Source: CALMEC01 sp963777565 (GTDB lineage: Bacteria > Actinomycetota > Thermoleophilia > Miltoncostaeales > Miltoncostaeaceae). From it: 64,000 bases of DNA. Shown here piece after piece: positions 43,904-54,337 of the stretch. The translations under genes were made by a program, and so were the position numbers. The notes below the pieces were generated by a model. It saw only the letters and a list, made by a program, of their open reading frames with translations, was not told the origin of the DNA and searched no databases. The stretch's first letter is position 1; each line of letters opens with the position of its first letter. Location of the stretch: the NCBI GenBank assembly GCA_963777565.1, contig CAVZQZ010000007.1:180388-244387 (forward strand). Direction: 5' to 3'.

Positions 43904-44422
43904 TCAGCCGCTCAAGCCGGCGGAAGCCTGTTCGAGACCCGCCTTGAGCTCCTTGGCGTCCTTGCCGTCGATGTGCGCGACCGAGCTTCTGATCGCGTTT
44001 GGGATCGCCTGCTGCACCTTGCCGGCGTCGCCCGAGTCGTAGACGGCGATCAGCGCGGCCGAGGCGGCGGGCAGCACGTCGTCCAGCTTGTCCGCGATCC
44101 CGCTCTCGACCCGGTGCTTGGCGAACTTACCGGCGACCGCCCCGATGCCTGCGCCAACGGCCGTGGCCGCCAGCAGCGGCGGTGCGAAGAGGCCGACGAC
44201 GAGGCCTGCGCCGCCGAGCATCGTGGCGCCCTTGCGTACCGCGTGGTCACCGGCTTCGGTCACCTGCATGTCGCCGTGCTCGTCCTTGCTGGCGAGCACC
44301 ACGCCTTGGACCGCGATCGCCTTCTCCTCGACGAGATCCATGATCGCGTCGTAGTCCTTCCTCCCGAGATCCTCGAAGAGGTAGACCGCGATCAGAACGT
44401 CCATTTGCTCCGTCTTGCCCAT
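43904..44422 (-). CDS. DUF1269 domain protein
   Basis: 172 residues: MDVLIAVYLFEDLGRKDYDA, IAVQGVVLASKDEHGDMQV, a glycine-rich hydrophobic hairpin (GGAGLVVGLFAPPLLAATAV) and a C-terminal part with LPAASAALIAVYDSGDAGKV. The same domain forms the N-terminus of the 969-residue arylsulfatase fusion upstream. DUF1269 proteins are membrane-associated and of unknown role. AAGGAAGG precedes the ATG. It is the last gene of the arylsulfatase cluster. Confidence 0.85.
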   Translation of the reverse strand: MGKTEQMDVLIAVYLFEDLGRKDYDAIMDLVEEKAIAVQGVVLASKDEHGDMQVTEAGDHAVRKGATMLGGAGLVVGLFAPPLLAATAVGAGIGAVAGKFAKHRVESGIADKLDDVLPAASAALIAVYDSGDAGKVQQAIPNAIRSSVAHIDGKDAKELKAGLEQASAGLSG

Positions 44423-44550
44423 CGTTGTTCCTTCCTTCGGAGGCTCCGGGCGTCTGGCTCGACGGCCCCTGACCTCGATCTGCAGGGCAGGCTGATGCTG
44501 GGTCATGGATTTGCGAGGGCGGAGCACATGCGCCGCCTCCCGTGCTCCTC

Positions 44551-45849
44551 CTACGCACTCGCCGCATGGGCCGCGAGCGCCTGCTGCGCGTGCTCGTGCA
44601 GCGCCTGCCTGTCCTCCTCGCTCAGGTGCGGGGCGATGTCGAAGGTCACCTGCTTGATCTCGCCCGTGAAGGCGAACGGTGCCTTGTCGGCATAGCTGCG
44701 GTCGACGACGAGGCCGTTGTCGCGACCGATGTCCATGCCGGAGTAGCCCGAGAAGCGGCCCGGCACGGTGTGCTCCATCCGCCCGCTCGCGACTGGCTCG
44801 CCGTTGACGAGCAGCGTCACCTCGCCGCCGGTCGCCGGTTTCGGTGCGTCGGCGGCGAAGACGAGTTCGACGTTGACCTCCCCGGTCGGCAACGGCTGCT
44901 CGGCCGCCTGGGTGTACTCGAGCACGCCGAGCATCGAGTAGGTGTGTTTGAGCCGCCCGTCCTGCACGAAGAGCGCGAAGCCGCCGAGGTGGTCGGCCTC
45001 TGCGACGATCACTCCCTCCGCGCCGCCCTCGGGGACGACCAGGTCGGCGCTGATCGTGTACGAGTGATTGTAGATCCGCGGGATCATCCCACTCGGGACG
45101 TTCTGGATGTCGCCGCGGAAGACGAACGTCGCCTCCTCCGGGATCGGAGGGACCATGCCGAAGAAGGACGTCAGGCCGCCGAGCAGCGGAAGGACGTGGT
45201 TGCGCTCGGCCTCCGCCCAGAAGAGCTCGCGGAGCTCTTCCGCCTTCTCGGGATGGTCGGCCGCGAGGTTCTTCGACTGCGTGAAGTCGTCCGGGAGGTA
45301 GTAGAGCTCGACCGGATCCTTCCCAGGATCCCAGCCTGGGCCGAAACCGCGGAGCACCTCGGGGTCGAGCGACCACGGGATCCGCTGCATTCGCTGGCAG
45401 AACAGCCAGCCGTCCTTGTACATGCCCCGGTTGCCGAGGATCTCGTAGTACTGCTGCGTGTGCCGCTCCGGCGCGGCCGCGTCCGAGAACGAGTCGGCGA
45501 AGGTGACGCCGTCGAATGGCTGCTGCTCGACCCCATCGATCGAGTCGGGCATCGGGATCCCGGCGAGGTCGAGGACCGTCGCTCCGACGTCGGTCACGTG
45601 GGTGTAGTGGGTACGAACCGCGCCCGCGTCACCGATGCCGCTCGGCCAGTGCACGACCAGCGGGTTTCGCGTGCCGCCGAGGTGGGAGGCGACCTGCTTC
45701 CCCCAGTCGAACGGAGCGTTGCCGGCCCAGGCCCACCCGGCCGAGTAATGCGGGGCGAGCTGCTCGTCGCCCCAGGCCTCAAGGCCGCCGTGCTTGAACA
45801 TGAGGCCCAGCTGTTGCTCGGGCGTGAGTGGGATCCCGTTCAGCGTCAT
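44551..45849 (-). pseudogene. arylsulfatase C-terminal half, catalytic part missing
   Basis: 432 codons that align with residues from about 534 to the end of the intact fusion protein: PHYSAGWAWAGNAPFDWGKQ, VASHLGGTRNPLVVHWPSGI, ELYYLPDDFTQSKNLAADHP, ISADLVVPEGGAEGVIVAEA. The N-terminal sulfatase core, including the CxPxR formylglycine site and most metal ligands, is absent. The likely ATG (45849) has only a weak ribosome site. The frame is otherwise undamaged over 1.3 kb, so the stub may be recent or may still make a non-catalytic protein. Confidence 0.78.
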
Positions 45850-45945
45850 CTCACGATCGTAAGGCGGTTCACTCGTCAGACTCCCTCGTGTGCTGCCGGG
45901 CGGGCGACACCGGGGCCGCCCGCCCATACGTCGTTCGTACTGTGC

Positions 45946-48855
45946 TTATGCGCCGACCCCGTGCGCGACGGCGTGGATGCTCTCGTGCTCGTGCAGCGCC
46001 TTGTCGTCGTCGTGCGACGTCGACGGCTTAAGGTCGAAGACGACCCGCTTTACGGTACCCGTGAAGCGGTACGGTGCCTTGTCCTCGTATGCTAGGTCGA
46101 CGACGAGGCCGTTATCGCGGCTCACGTCCATGCCGGCATAGGACGTGGCCATCATCGGCACGGTCTTGTCGAGCCGGCCACCGCCGATCTGCTCGCCGTT
46201 CGCCCAGAGGCTAACGTCCCCGCCGGCACCGGGCTTGGTCTCGTCAGCCTCGAACAGCATCTTGACGCTGACGTCGCCAGACGGGATCGGCGTCTCCGAG
46301 ACCTGCTTGTAGGACTCCACGCCCAGAAACGAGTAGCTGTGGTTGAGCAGACCGTTCTCGTCGACCCAGAGCGCGAACCCGCCGATGAAGTCGGCGTTGG
46401 CGACAATGACGCCCTCGGCGCCGCCCTCAGGCACGCGAAGCTCCGCCTCGATCGCGTACGAGCGGCCCGCGATGCGGGGCACGAGGCCCTTCTGCACGTT
46501 CTGCACGTCGCCGGCGAACGTGTACCGCGTCACCGTCGGCAGCGGCGGCAGGATGCCGTAGAACACGGCGATCGAGCCGAGCAGCGGCAGCACGCGGTTG
46601 CGCTCGGCCTCCTGCCAGAACAGCTCCTTCAGCTCGGCGAGCTTGTCGGGATGCTCCGCCGCGACGTTCTTTGCCTGAGAGAAGTCGTCCGGCAGGTAGT
46701 ACAGCTCCCACCCGTCCTCGTTCGGGTCCCAGCCGGACCCCGGCCCGAACCGGGCGAGCGTCTCCGGCGAGAGATCCCACGGCGCCTTGTCGAGCCGGGC
46801 GCAGGCCCACCAGCCGTCCTTGTAGATCGCCCGCGCACCGATCACCTCGAAGTACTGCACCGTGTGTCGCTCGTCGGCGCCCGGGTCGTCGAACGTGTAA
46901 TGGAAGCTCGTACCGTCCATCGGCTCCTGCTCGATCCCGTCGACCACTTTCGGCTCCGGGATGCCGGCCGCCTCGAGGATGGTCGGACCGACGTCGATGC
47001 AGTGCGTGAACTGCGGGCGCAGCGCGCCGCCCGCCTCGATCTTGCCGGGCCACGCGACGACCATCGGGTTGCGTGTGCCGCCCAGGTGGCTCGCCATCTG
47101 CTTGCCCCACTGGAAGGGCGTGTTGCCGGCCCATGCCCACGCAGCCGCGATATGCGGCGCCGTGTGGTCCCCGCCCCACTCCTCCATACCGCCGTACTGC
47201 TCGATCAGTTTCACCTGCTGGTCGGCGTCGAGCACGACGCCGTTCAGGAACGTCATCTCGTTGAACGAGCCGGTGGTCGTCCCCTCGAGGCTCGCGCCGT
47301 TGTCGCCCCAGATGTAGAGGATCAGCGTGTTCTCGAGCTCGCCTCCCTCCTCCAGCGCGTCGAGGAGCCGGCCGACGTTCCAGTCGGCATTCTCCTGGAA
47401 CCCGGCGTAGACCTCCATCTGCCGCGTGTAGAGCTTCTTCGAAGCGTCGTCGAGAGAGTCCCACGCGGGGAAAAGATCGGGCCGCTCGGTCAGAACCGCG
47501 TCCTGCGGGATCACGCCGAGCTTCTTCTGGCGCTCGAAGATCTCCTCGCGCATCGCGTCCCAGCCCTGGTCGAACTTGCCCTTGTAGCGGTCGGCCCACT
47601 CCTTGGCCACGTGGTGCGGTGCGTGCGCGCATCCCGTCGAGTAGTAGAGGAACCACGGCTTCTCTGAGTCCTGCGCGCGGACCGCGTGCACCCACTCGAT
47701 GGCCTTGTCGGTGAGATCGTCAGGGAAGTAGTACGGCTGCCCGTCCTTGCCGTCCGGCACGCCGAGGGTCGTGTTGTCCTGCGTCACGATCGGGTCCCAC
47801 TGACCGGCCGCGCCGCTGAGGAAGCCCCAGTAGTGGTCGAAGCCCCACGCCTGTGGCCAGTGGCTGAACGGACCCGCGGCACCCTGCTCGCGGTCCGGCG
47901 TCAGGTGCCACTTGCCGAACGCGCCCGTCACGTAGCCGTTCTCCTTCAGCGCGCGGGGGAACGGCGCACACGACCGCGGGACGGCCCCGGTGTAGCCCGG
48001 GAACGGCCCAGGGAACTCTGCGACCGAGCCCATCCCGACGCGGTGTTGGTTGCGCCCCGTCAACATCGCCGCCCGGGTGGGCGAGCAGAGCGCCGTCACA
48101 TGGAAGCGGTTGTACGTGATGCCCTGTTTCTGGACGCGTGTCATGTTCGGCGTCGAGATCGGACCGCCGAACGTGTCCGGCTGTCCGAAGCCCGCGTCGT
48201 CGATCATGACGAGGAGCACGTTCGGCGCACCGTCGGGTGCCTTGGGGCCGGGGACGATCGTCCAATCTGCGACCGACTCGTCGAGCGTGCGCCCGATCGT
48301 CCCGCCGAAGTTTCGGTCGGGGATCGGCAGCACCGTGCGGTCCGGGACGAACTTGCCCATCGCCTCGGCCAGGCCGTCCTTCAGAGCCTTGACGCCCTTC
48401 TCGTCGCTCTGGACGACCGACTTCAACAACGCCCCCGACAGCGCCTGCTCGACGCCGAGCCGCTGCTCGTCGTCGAAGAGGGCGATGATTCCGGCCGAGC
48501 CGGGCGGGAGGTTCTCGCCGATCTTGTCGTGGATCTCGTTCTCGAGGCGGTGGTCGACGAACTTGCCGATCAGGCCGCCGGCGGCCGCGCCGACGGCGGC
48601 GGATGCGAGCAGCGGGGGAGCGAACAGCCCGACGGCCACGCCGACGCCGCCTCCCCAGCCCATGCCCTTGCGGCCGCGGTGGTCGCCCGTCTGCTGCACC
48701 GAAACGCTGCCGTCCTCGGCGTGCGTGACGAGGATCACCCCCTGGATCGCGACCTTCTTGTCGTCGACGAGCTCGACGAGCGACTCGAAGTCCTTCGTCG
48801 CCTCTTCGATGTCCTGGTATCCCGCGACCAGGACATCAGTCGGTGTCTCGGCCAT
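45946..48855 (-). CDS. DUF1269 - arylsulfatase fusion protein
   Basis: 969 residues. Residues 1-165 are a DUF1269 domain (TDVLVAGYQDIEEATKDFES, GVGVAVGLFAPPLLASAAVG, LPPGSAGIIALFDDEQRLGV). Residues about 205-969 are an arylsulfatase: NVLLVMIDDAGFGQPDTFGG with metal Asp residues, ALCSPTRAAMLTGRNQHRVG with the Cys (about 255) converted to formylglycine, GKWHLTPDREQGAAGPFSHW, and IWGDNGASLEG with later metal ligands. It should hydrolyse sulfate esters if a formylglycine-generating enzyme is present. No signal peptide is seen; the DUF1269 hydrophobic hairpin may anchor it to a membrane. AAAGGAGAG directly precedes ATG 48855. Confidence 0.9.
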   Translation of the reverse strand: MAETPTDVLVAGYQDIEEATKDFESLVELVDDKKVAIQGVILVTHAEDGSVSVQQTGDHRGRKGMGWGGGVGVAVGLFAPPLLASAAVGAAAGGLIGKFVDHRLENEIHDKIGENLPPGSAGIIALFDDEQRLGVEQALSGALLKSVVQSDEKGVKALKDGLAEAMGKFVPDRTVLPIPDRNFGGTIGRTLDESVADWTIVPGPKAPDGAPNVLLVMIDDAGFGQPDTFGGPISTPNMTRVQKQGITYNRFHVTALCSPTRAAMLTGRNQHRVGMGSVAEFPGPFPGYTGAVPRSCAPFPRALKENGYVTGAFGKWHLTPDREQGAAGPFSHWPQAWGFDHYWGFLSGAAGQWDPIVTQDNTTLGVPDGKDGQPYYFPDDLTDKAIEWVHAVRAQDSEKPWFLYYSTGCAHAPHHVAKEWADRYKGKFDQGWDAMREEIFERQKKLGVIPQDAVLTERPDLFPAWDSLDDASKKLYTRQMEVYAGFQENADWNVGRLLDALEEGGELENTLILYIWGDNGASLEGTTTGSFNEMTFLNGVVLDADQQVKLIEQYGGMEEWGGDHTAPHIAAAWAWAGNTPFQWGKQMASHLGGTRNPMVVAWPGKIEAGGALRPQFTHCIDVGPTILEAAGIPEPKVVDGIEQEPMDGTSFHYTFDDPGADERHTVQYFEVIGARAIYKDGWWACARLDKAPWDLSPETLARFGPGSGWDPNEDGWELYYLPDDFSQAKNVAAEHPDKLAELKELFWQEAERNRVLPLLGSIAVFYGILPPLPTVTRYTFAGDVQNVQKGLVPRIAGRSYAIEAELRVPEGGAEGVIVANADFIGGFALWVDENGLLNHSYSFLGVESYKQVSETPIPSGDVSVKMLFEADETKPGAGGDVSLWANGEQIGGGRLDKTVPMMATSYAGMDVSRDNGLVVDLAYEDKAPYRFTGTVKRVVFDLKPSTSHDDDKALHEHESIHAVAHGVGA

Positions 48856-48907
48856 CACTGCTCTCCTTTCAACCAATTTCGCTGCCTGCGGGTCGTGGAC
48901 GACGCGG

Positions 48908-49190
48908 TCACAGCCCGGTTCGCACCTCGATCCGGCCGACTTCGTCGGCGGCCTTCAGCGCACTGGTCGCCGTTCTTGGCCTCGGCCACGCCGACGATCT
49001 TCCGATTCTCGGCGATCAGGGGGGTCGTACCGCCCGGCCTCACCCCGAGGAAGCCCCGAAAGTAGTCGAATCCGAGCCGGGTCGGCCAGCGATCGAGCGG
49101 CCCCGAGAAGCCCTCCCGGTTGTCCGGGGTCAGGTCCCACTTCCCGAACTCTTTCATTAGGTAGCCGTTCTTCTGGAGGCCGCGTGGAAA
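48908..49190 (-). pseudogene. arylsulfatase internal fragment joined to another C-terminus
   Basis: The minus strand reads FPRGLQKNGYLMKEFGKWDL, TPDNREGFSGPLDRWPTRLG, FDYFRGFLGVRPGGTTPLIA, an arylsulfatase segment equivalent to about residues 305-390 of the neighbouring fusion. It then switches frame into ALKAADEVGRIEVRTGL and a TGA, which looks like the end of a different small protein. Both ends of the sulfatase piece are cut, so this is a recombination scar. Confidence 0.65.
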
Positions 49191-49199
49191 CTATGGGCC

Positions 49200-49382
49200 T
49201 TACCCGCGCTGGGCCATCGCTTCGTCCGTGGGTGCCATGAATGCACCCACGAACCACAGCACCGGGAAGATGATCCCGATCCAGAACATCGCCTTGTGGC
49301 CGTTAGCGAGCGTAGCGAACCCTAGTATCAAGAGACACGTAATCCAGAACACCGCCATGATCCCCCCAAACCACCACCACAT
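49200..49382 (-). CDS. small two-helix membrane protein
   Basis: 60 residues from ATG 49382, with GGAGGTC 6 bases upstream. The product is MWWWFGGIMAVFWITCLLIL followed by GFATLANGHKAMFWIGIIFP, VLWFVGAFMAPTD and a short tail: two transmembrane helices separated by a small polar loop. I recognise no named family. Codon use and translation signals support a real gene. It lies directly upstream of the arylsulfatase scar on the same strand. Confidence 0.68.
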   Translation of the reverse strand: MWWWFGGIMAVFWITCLLILGFATLANGHKAMFWIGIIFPVLWFVGAFMAPTDEAMAQRG

Positions 49383-49634
49383 ACCGGACCTCCGAGCGAG
49401 TGGACTGACCGTCGGCCATCCCGATGTCAATGTCGGTCCAACCTAGACCACCCCTTCCGTCCTCGAAAGAAGCCCATGACCGGTTCACCTGGGTGAAGCG
49501 GCAATCCACTCAGACGGCGCAACGGCTAGGGATGCCGGTGGGTCGCGCATGACGCACGCCGATCGCCGACGGCCGCGCCGCCCGACCGTCGCGGACTTGA
49601 CGACGAGCGTTCGAGCCGTCCAAATAGGGGGTTC

Positions 49635-51955
49635 ATGAAACGAGAGGATCCCAGCTCCGCGTTGGCCGGCCGCGTCGAGAATGAGGCCCGTGCACTGCGA
49701 CCACGGGCTGACGGTCGACCGCCCGAGCGGTTGCCACCGCTGGTCGAGGCCAAGATTGCGCCGCCTGAGGTGCGCGAGGGAACGGTGTCGAGGCCGCGGG
49801 TGCTTCGCCTGTTCGACGTTCCCGGCGACGCGACGGTGGCGCTGGTCGCCGCGCCGCCGGGGTACGGGAAGACGACCGCGGCGCGGGAGTGGTGTGCCCT
49901 GCGGGGAGACCCGCTGGCGTGGGTCACGCTCGACGCCGGGGACAACGACCCCGTCCGTCTTTGGACGTATGTGGCCAGCGCGGTCGACGGCGTCAGCCCC
50001 GGGCTCGGAGAGGGGTCGCTGCTGCGCCTCCGCGGCGGGGCGGTCGACGGCGCCATCGACGAGCTGACGAACCGCATCGCCGCCTCCCGGCGGCGCCTCA
50101 TCGTCGTCCTCGACGATGTGCAGACGGTCACCGACGCGGACTCGCTGGCCTCGCTCGACCGATTCGTGGAACGGCTGCCGGCCGGATGCCGGCTCGTCAT
50201 GATCACGCGGACGGATCCGCGGCTGCGCCTTGCCCGGGCGCGCGCGCGGGGCATCCTGGCCGAGGTCCGGGCGGCCGACCTCGCCTTCACGGCCGCCGAG
50301 GCGCGTGCCCTGCTCGTCGAGCGGTGCGAGCTCCCCTCTCGGACCACGCGGTCGACGTGCTGATGACGCGGACAGAGGGGTGGCCTGCCGCCCTGGTACT
50401 GGCGTCGGTCTGGCTTCGCCGCGTCGAGCAGCCAAACGCAGCCCTTCGAGAGTTCGGCGGCAACCACCGGTTCGTCGCCGACTATCTCCGCGAGGAGGTG
50501 ATCGGATCGATCGATGCCGATGCCCGCGACTTCCTGTTGCGCGCGTCGGTGCTGGGCCGGTTCACGGCGGAGCTGTGCGACGGGGTGCTCGACCGCACGG
50601 ACTCGGCGACGGTCATCGCCGAGCTGGAGCGCACCACGCTCTCCATCATCCGCCTCGAGCGAGGGGCCTGGTTCAGGGTCCATGCTCTCCTCGCCGAGTT
50701 CGCCCAGTTCCAGCTGGCGTCGCTCAAGCCGGGCGCCGTGGAGGAGGTCCACCGGCGGGCGGCCGACTGGCTTCTCGGGAGGGGCCTGTTCGCCGAGGCG
50801 ATCGAGCACGCGTCGGCGGCGGGGGACCAGGCCTCGGTGGCCGACATCCTGTCCGTGTATCACCTGCCGCTGATCCGAAACGGCGGTGCGCGAACCTTCC
50901 TTCGGTGGATGCGCACGCTTCCGGACGAGCAGCTGTTTGAACACCCCGAGCTCGCCGTCGCGGGTGCCACCGTGACGTCGGTTCTCAGCGGCGCGACACT
51001 GGAGCGCCGGCGCCTGCTCGATCTCGCCGGCCGCGGCGCCGCAAGCGCTCCCGAGCCGGTCCGGGCCTACGTCGAAACCGCCACGGCCATGGTGCGGGCC
51101 GGCTTGATCGAAGGCGACGTCGGTCAGGCGGTGATCCACGGCCGGCGCGCGGTCGAGCTTGCGCAGGCGACCGGCGGCGAGCTGCTCGTCCCGGCCCTCG
51201 GGAGCCTCGCACGGGCCCTCTACTTCGCCGGGGCGGTGGACGAGGCATGGTCGAGTGCGCTCCGTGCCATCGAGCAGCCAGGCGTCGAGCAGCGCCCGCC
51301 CGGCCATGCCCTGGCGCGGGCGATGCTCGCGCTCGCCGCGTTGGCCCGGGGCCAGACCGAGATGGCGCGGGCGCACGCCGAGACGGCGAGGACGATCCTC
51401 GCCGATTTCGGCGGCCGGAGCTGGCTCGGGGCAAATGCTGCCGCGGTCTTGGGGCTCGCGCACGCGGAAGAGGGAAGGCTCTCCGAGGCGGAGCGGGAGC
51501 TCTCATATGCGGAGCGCCTCTTCCGGGACGAGATCAGCACGGTGGACCACACGTGGACGCTCGTCCTGCTCGCGAGGGTCCGGTGCAGCCGCGGGCGGCT
51601 GGAGGGAGCCGGGGACGCGCTCCGCTCGGCCCGCGCCGGGCTGGCGGACTTCACCGACAGCGGTATCGTGGCGCAGCTCGCGGACGAGGTGGCACGCGAC
51701 CTCAGGGAGGCTCAGGCGCGCGCTCATCACGGGGAGCTTCTCGAGCCGCCGAGCAGGGCCGAACTGGCCGTCCTCCGCCTGCTCGCGACCGACCTCTCGG
51801 CGCGGGAGATCTCCTCCATGCTCTTCCTCTCGCCGAACACGGTCCGCTCGCATACCCGGGCGATCTACCGCAAGCTCGGCGTCAACTCGCGGCCCGACGC
51901 CGTCGCGCGCGCGGACATGCTCGACCTGCTCGGGGAAACGGAATCACCAATGTGA
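49635..51955 (+). CDS. MalT-like LuxR-family transcriptional regulator (one frameshift)
   Basis: About 770 residues. N-terminal ATPase: VALVAAPPGYGKTTAAREWC (Walker A near 73), RLIVVLDDVQTVTDADSLAS (Walker B). It continues with a winged-helix region and TPR-like repeats, ending in a LuxR HTH: RAELAVLRLLATDLSAREIS, SMLFLSPNTVRSHTRAIYRK. The first 235 codons are in one frame and the rest in another; the join is in a CCCC run near 50335, where one C appears to be missing. Protein similarity is continuous across the join. ATG 49635 follows AGGGGG. Members are signal-responsive activators; the inducer is unknown. Confidence 0.86.
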
Positions 51956-52169
51956 AAAGCGGGCGCGGCACTTCCGTCCACGCATCAGGGCGGCATGCTG
52001 GCGACATGTTGGGGCGGCAGTCCAAGGCCATATGCGTTCAGCTCGAGGACCGCTCGGTACGCGCGGCGACCGAGATCCGTCGGACGGGTGCTCTCGAACG
52101 GCGATGTCCCCGTGGCGCTTCTCAGCATCACGTCAGTCGGCCGCATGAGCCGCGAGGGGGTACGAGTCG

Positions 52170-53633
52170 GTGACGCAGACGCCAGCAGTGCAACGGAGGG
52201 CGGTGGGCCGGAAGGTGCACCATCCGAGCCTTGCGGAGCGTGCGGCGATCGGGATCGCCGCCCGCGAGCGCAGCCCACTTTCGCGCCATTCCGAGTGGCA
52301 GCCGGTTACGGAACGCGCCGATCCCGTGTCGCTTCTCGAAGAGCAGAACGCAACGCGGGAACCGGACCTCGTGCCGGTGCGCCACGGACGGATGATGATG
52401 TCGCCGTTCACGTTCTACCGCGGCGCGGCGAAGATCATGGCGGCAGATCTTGCCGTGACAGCGACGGCGGGATTGCAGGTGCAGCTGTGCGGCGACGCTC
52501 ACCTGTGCAACTTCGGCGTCTTCGCCTCGCCGGAGCGAAGGCTGGTCTTCGACCTCAATGACTTCGACGAGACGCTTCCCGGGCCGTTCGAATACGACGT
52601 GAAGCGCTTGGCCGCGAGCTTCGCCGTCGCGGGTCGCGACAACGGCTTCAAGAAGGCCGACGTGAAGGACGTGACGCTCGCATCCGTCACGGAATATCGA
52701 AAGGCGATGAGGGAGTTCGCCCAGATGCGCACGCTTGATATCTGGTACTCGCACCTGGACGAGGACCAGATCATGAGCGCGCTGCGCGGCGCAGCGGCCG
52801 GGCTCCCGAAGAAGGAGGCGAAGGCGGCCAAGAAAATGGCAAAGGCCGCCGAGCGCGGTGCGGAGAAGGCTCGCACGCGCGACAGCCTTCAGGCGCTCTC
52901 GAAGCTCGGTGAGCTGGTGGACGGGCGGTACCGCATCGTGAGTCAGCCCCCGATCGTCGTGCCCGCTCGCGAACTCATGGAGCAGTACGGGATCGCTCCG
53001 GACGAGCTCGAGCAGGCCCTACATGAGCAGCTGCGGTCCTACCGGGCGACGCTGCAGCCCGACCGGCGCCACCTGCTGGAGCGCTTCGAACTCGTCGACG
53101 CGGCCCGCAAGGTCGTGGGGGTCGGCAGCGTCGGAACGCGTGCGTTCATCGGCCTGTTGCAGGGGCGGGGCCTCAACGACCCGCTGTTCCTGCAGGTCAA
53201 GGAGGCAACGGCGTCCGTCTTGGAGGGCCACCTTCCGAAGAGCCGGTACCGGCATTGCGGCGAGCGCGTGGTGCAGGGACAGCGTCTCATGCAGGCCGTG
53301 AGCGACATCTTCCTCGGGTGGACCGAGGGCTACGACGCAAGCCGGCACTTCTACTGGCGCCAGCTTCGCGACATGAAGGGGTCGGCGGTGGTGGAGGCGA
53401 TGTCGCCGATGACGCTGACGCTCTACGCGGGTCTCTGCGGTTGGACCCTGGCCAGGGCGCACGCCCGATCCGGAGACCCGATCGCGATCGCCGCGTACCT
53501 TGGCGACGACGACGGATTCGACCGATCGATCACGCGTTTCGCCACCCGCTACGCGGACCAGAACGACCGGGACTTCGAGGCGTTTGTGACGGCGGTCCGC
53601 TCGGGCAGGCTGAGCGCAGTCGAGGGTGGTTGA
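52170..53633 (+). CDS. DUF2252 family protein
   Basis: 487 residues of the DUF2252 family, which has a protein-kinase/aminoglycoside-phosphotransferase-like core. Visible motifs: FTFYRGAAKIMAADLAVTAT, VQLCGDAHLCNFGVFASPER (catalytic-loop-like GDAHLxNFG), LVFDLNDFDETLPGPFEYDV (metal-binding DLNDFD). The C-terminus has the GYDASRHFYWRQLRDMKGS motif. No function is established. GAGGGGG lies before the GTG at 52170. A GC-rich palindromic sequence follows the stop. Confidence 0.88.
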   Translation: MTQTPAVQRRAVGRKVHHPSLAERAAIGIAARERSPLSRHSEWQPVTERADPVSLLEEQNATREPDLVPVRHGRMMMSPFTFYRGAAKIMAADLAVTATAGLQVQLCGDAHLCNFGVFASPERRLVFDLNDFDETLPGPFEYDVKRLAASFAVAGRDNGFKKADVKDVTLASVTEYRKAMREFAQMRTLDIWYSHLDEDQIMSALRGAAAGLPKKEAKAAKKMAKAAERGAEKARTRDSLQALSKLGELVDGRYRIVSQPPIVVPARELMEQYGIAPDELEQALHEQLRSYRATLQPDRRHLLERFELVDAARKVVGVGSVGTRAFIGLLQGRGLNDPLFLQVKEATASVLEGHLPKSRYRHCGERVVQGQRLMQAVSDIFLGWTEGYDASRHFYWRQLRDMKGSAVVEAMSPMTLTLYAGLCGWTLARAHARSGDPIAIAAYLGDDDGFDRSITRFATRYADQNDRDFEAFVTAVRSGRLSAVEGG

Positions 53634-53785
53634 GGCCCGGGGCCGGTACCGGCGTCAGGGGAGCCAGCGCTGCCGGATCAGGCGCGCCCGGCGTGGAGGT
53701 GGGCGACCGAGACGGTGATCGCGGAGAGGCCGCTCACCCCATGCACAATCAGACGACAAAGGTTCAGCGAAAAAGGAGAGTTTCA

Positions 53786-54220
53786 ATGTCGACCGACAAC
53801 TATGAAGACACCCGTGGCGGGGCGGCGACAGGATGGATCATGTTCGCCGCCGCCGTCATGTTCACGATCGGCGCGATCGACATCATCCAGGGCATCGTCG
53901 CCCTGACGAAGAGCGCGACCTACGTGATCCCGGGTGGAGAGCAGGCGCTCCTCGTGACGACGAACTTCGACACCTGGGGGTGGGCGCTCATCATCTGGGG
54001 CATCGTCCTGATACTCGCTGCCGGCTCACTCTTCGCCGGTCGAAGCTGGGCGCGCTGGTTCGCGATCTTCGCGATCATCATCAACGGGATCGTCCAGATC
54101 GCATGGTTTCCGGCGTATCCGCTGTGGAGCCTGCTCGCGATCGGGCTCCAGGTCGCGGTGCTGTGGGCGCTCACCGCGGGCTGGAAGGACGCAAAGGCCG
54201 AGCTCAGAGGCGACTACTAG
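53786..54220 (+). CDS. DUF7144-like membrane protein
   Basis: 144 residues with four transmembrane helices: GWIMFAAAVMFTIGAIDIIQ, TWGWALIIWGIVLILAAGSL, WARWFAIFAIIINGIVQIAW, PLWSLLAIGLQVAVLWALTA. The pattern matches a common small actinobacterial membrane protein (DUF7144). AAAAGGAGAG before the ATG is a strong site. Together with the DUF6325 gene 118 bases downstream it forms a probable stress-type unit. Confidence 0.8.
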   Translation: MSTDNYEDTRGGAATGWIMFAAAVMFTIGAIDIIQGIVALTKSATYVIPGGEQALLVTTNFDTWGWALIIWGIVLILAAGSLFAGRSWARWFAIFAIIINGIVQIAWFPAYPLWSLLAIGLQVAVLWALTAGWKDAKAELRGDY

Positions 54221-54337
54221 GTGCCGGCGGGGCGCGGCGCGGCGCATCCGACGTCGGGGTTGGCTGACGGATCCGTGCGGCCCGGCAGGGCACCGGCTGT
54301 TGAAGCACCGAAGGACAATCAGAGGGGAGAAACCATC

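Noticed and set aside
46339..47667. A 442-codon plus-strand frame over the arylsulfatase gene
   Set aside because: Antisense of a well-conserved gene; no independent translation start or domain.
49526..51463. A 645-codon minus-strand frame
   Set aside because: Antisense of the MalT-like regulator; translation is low-complexity and has no motif.
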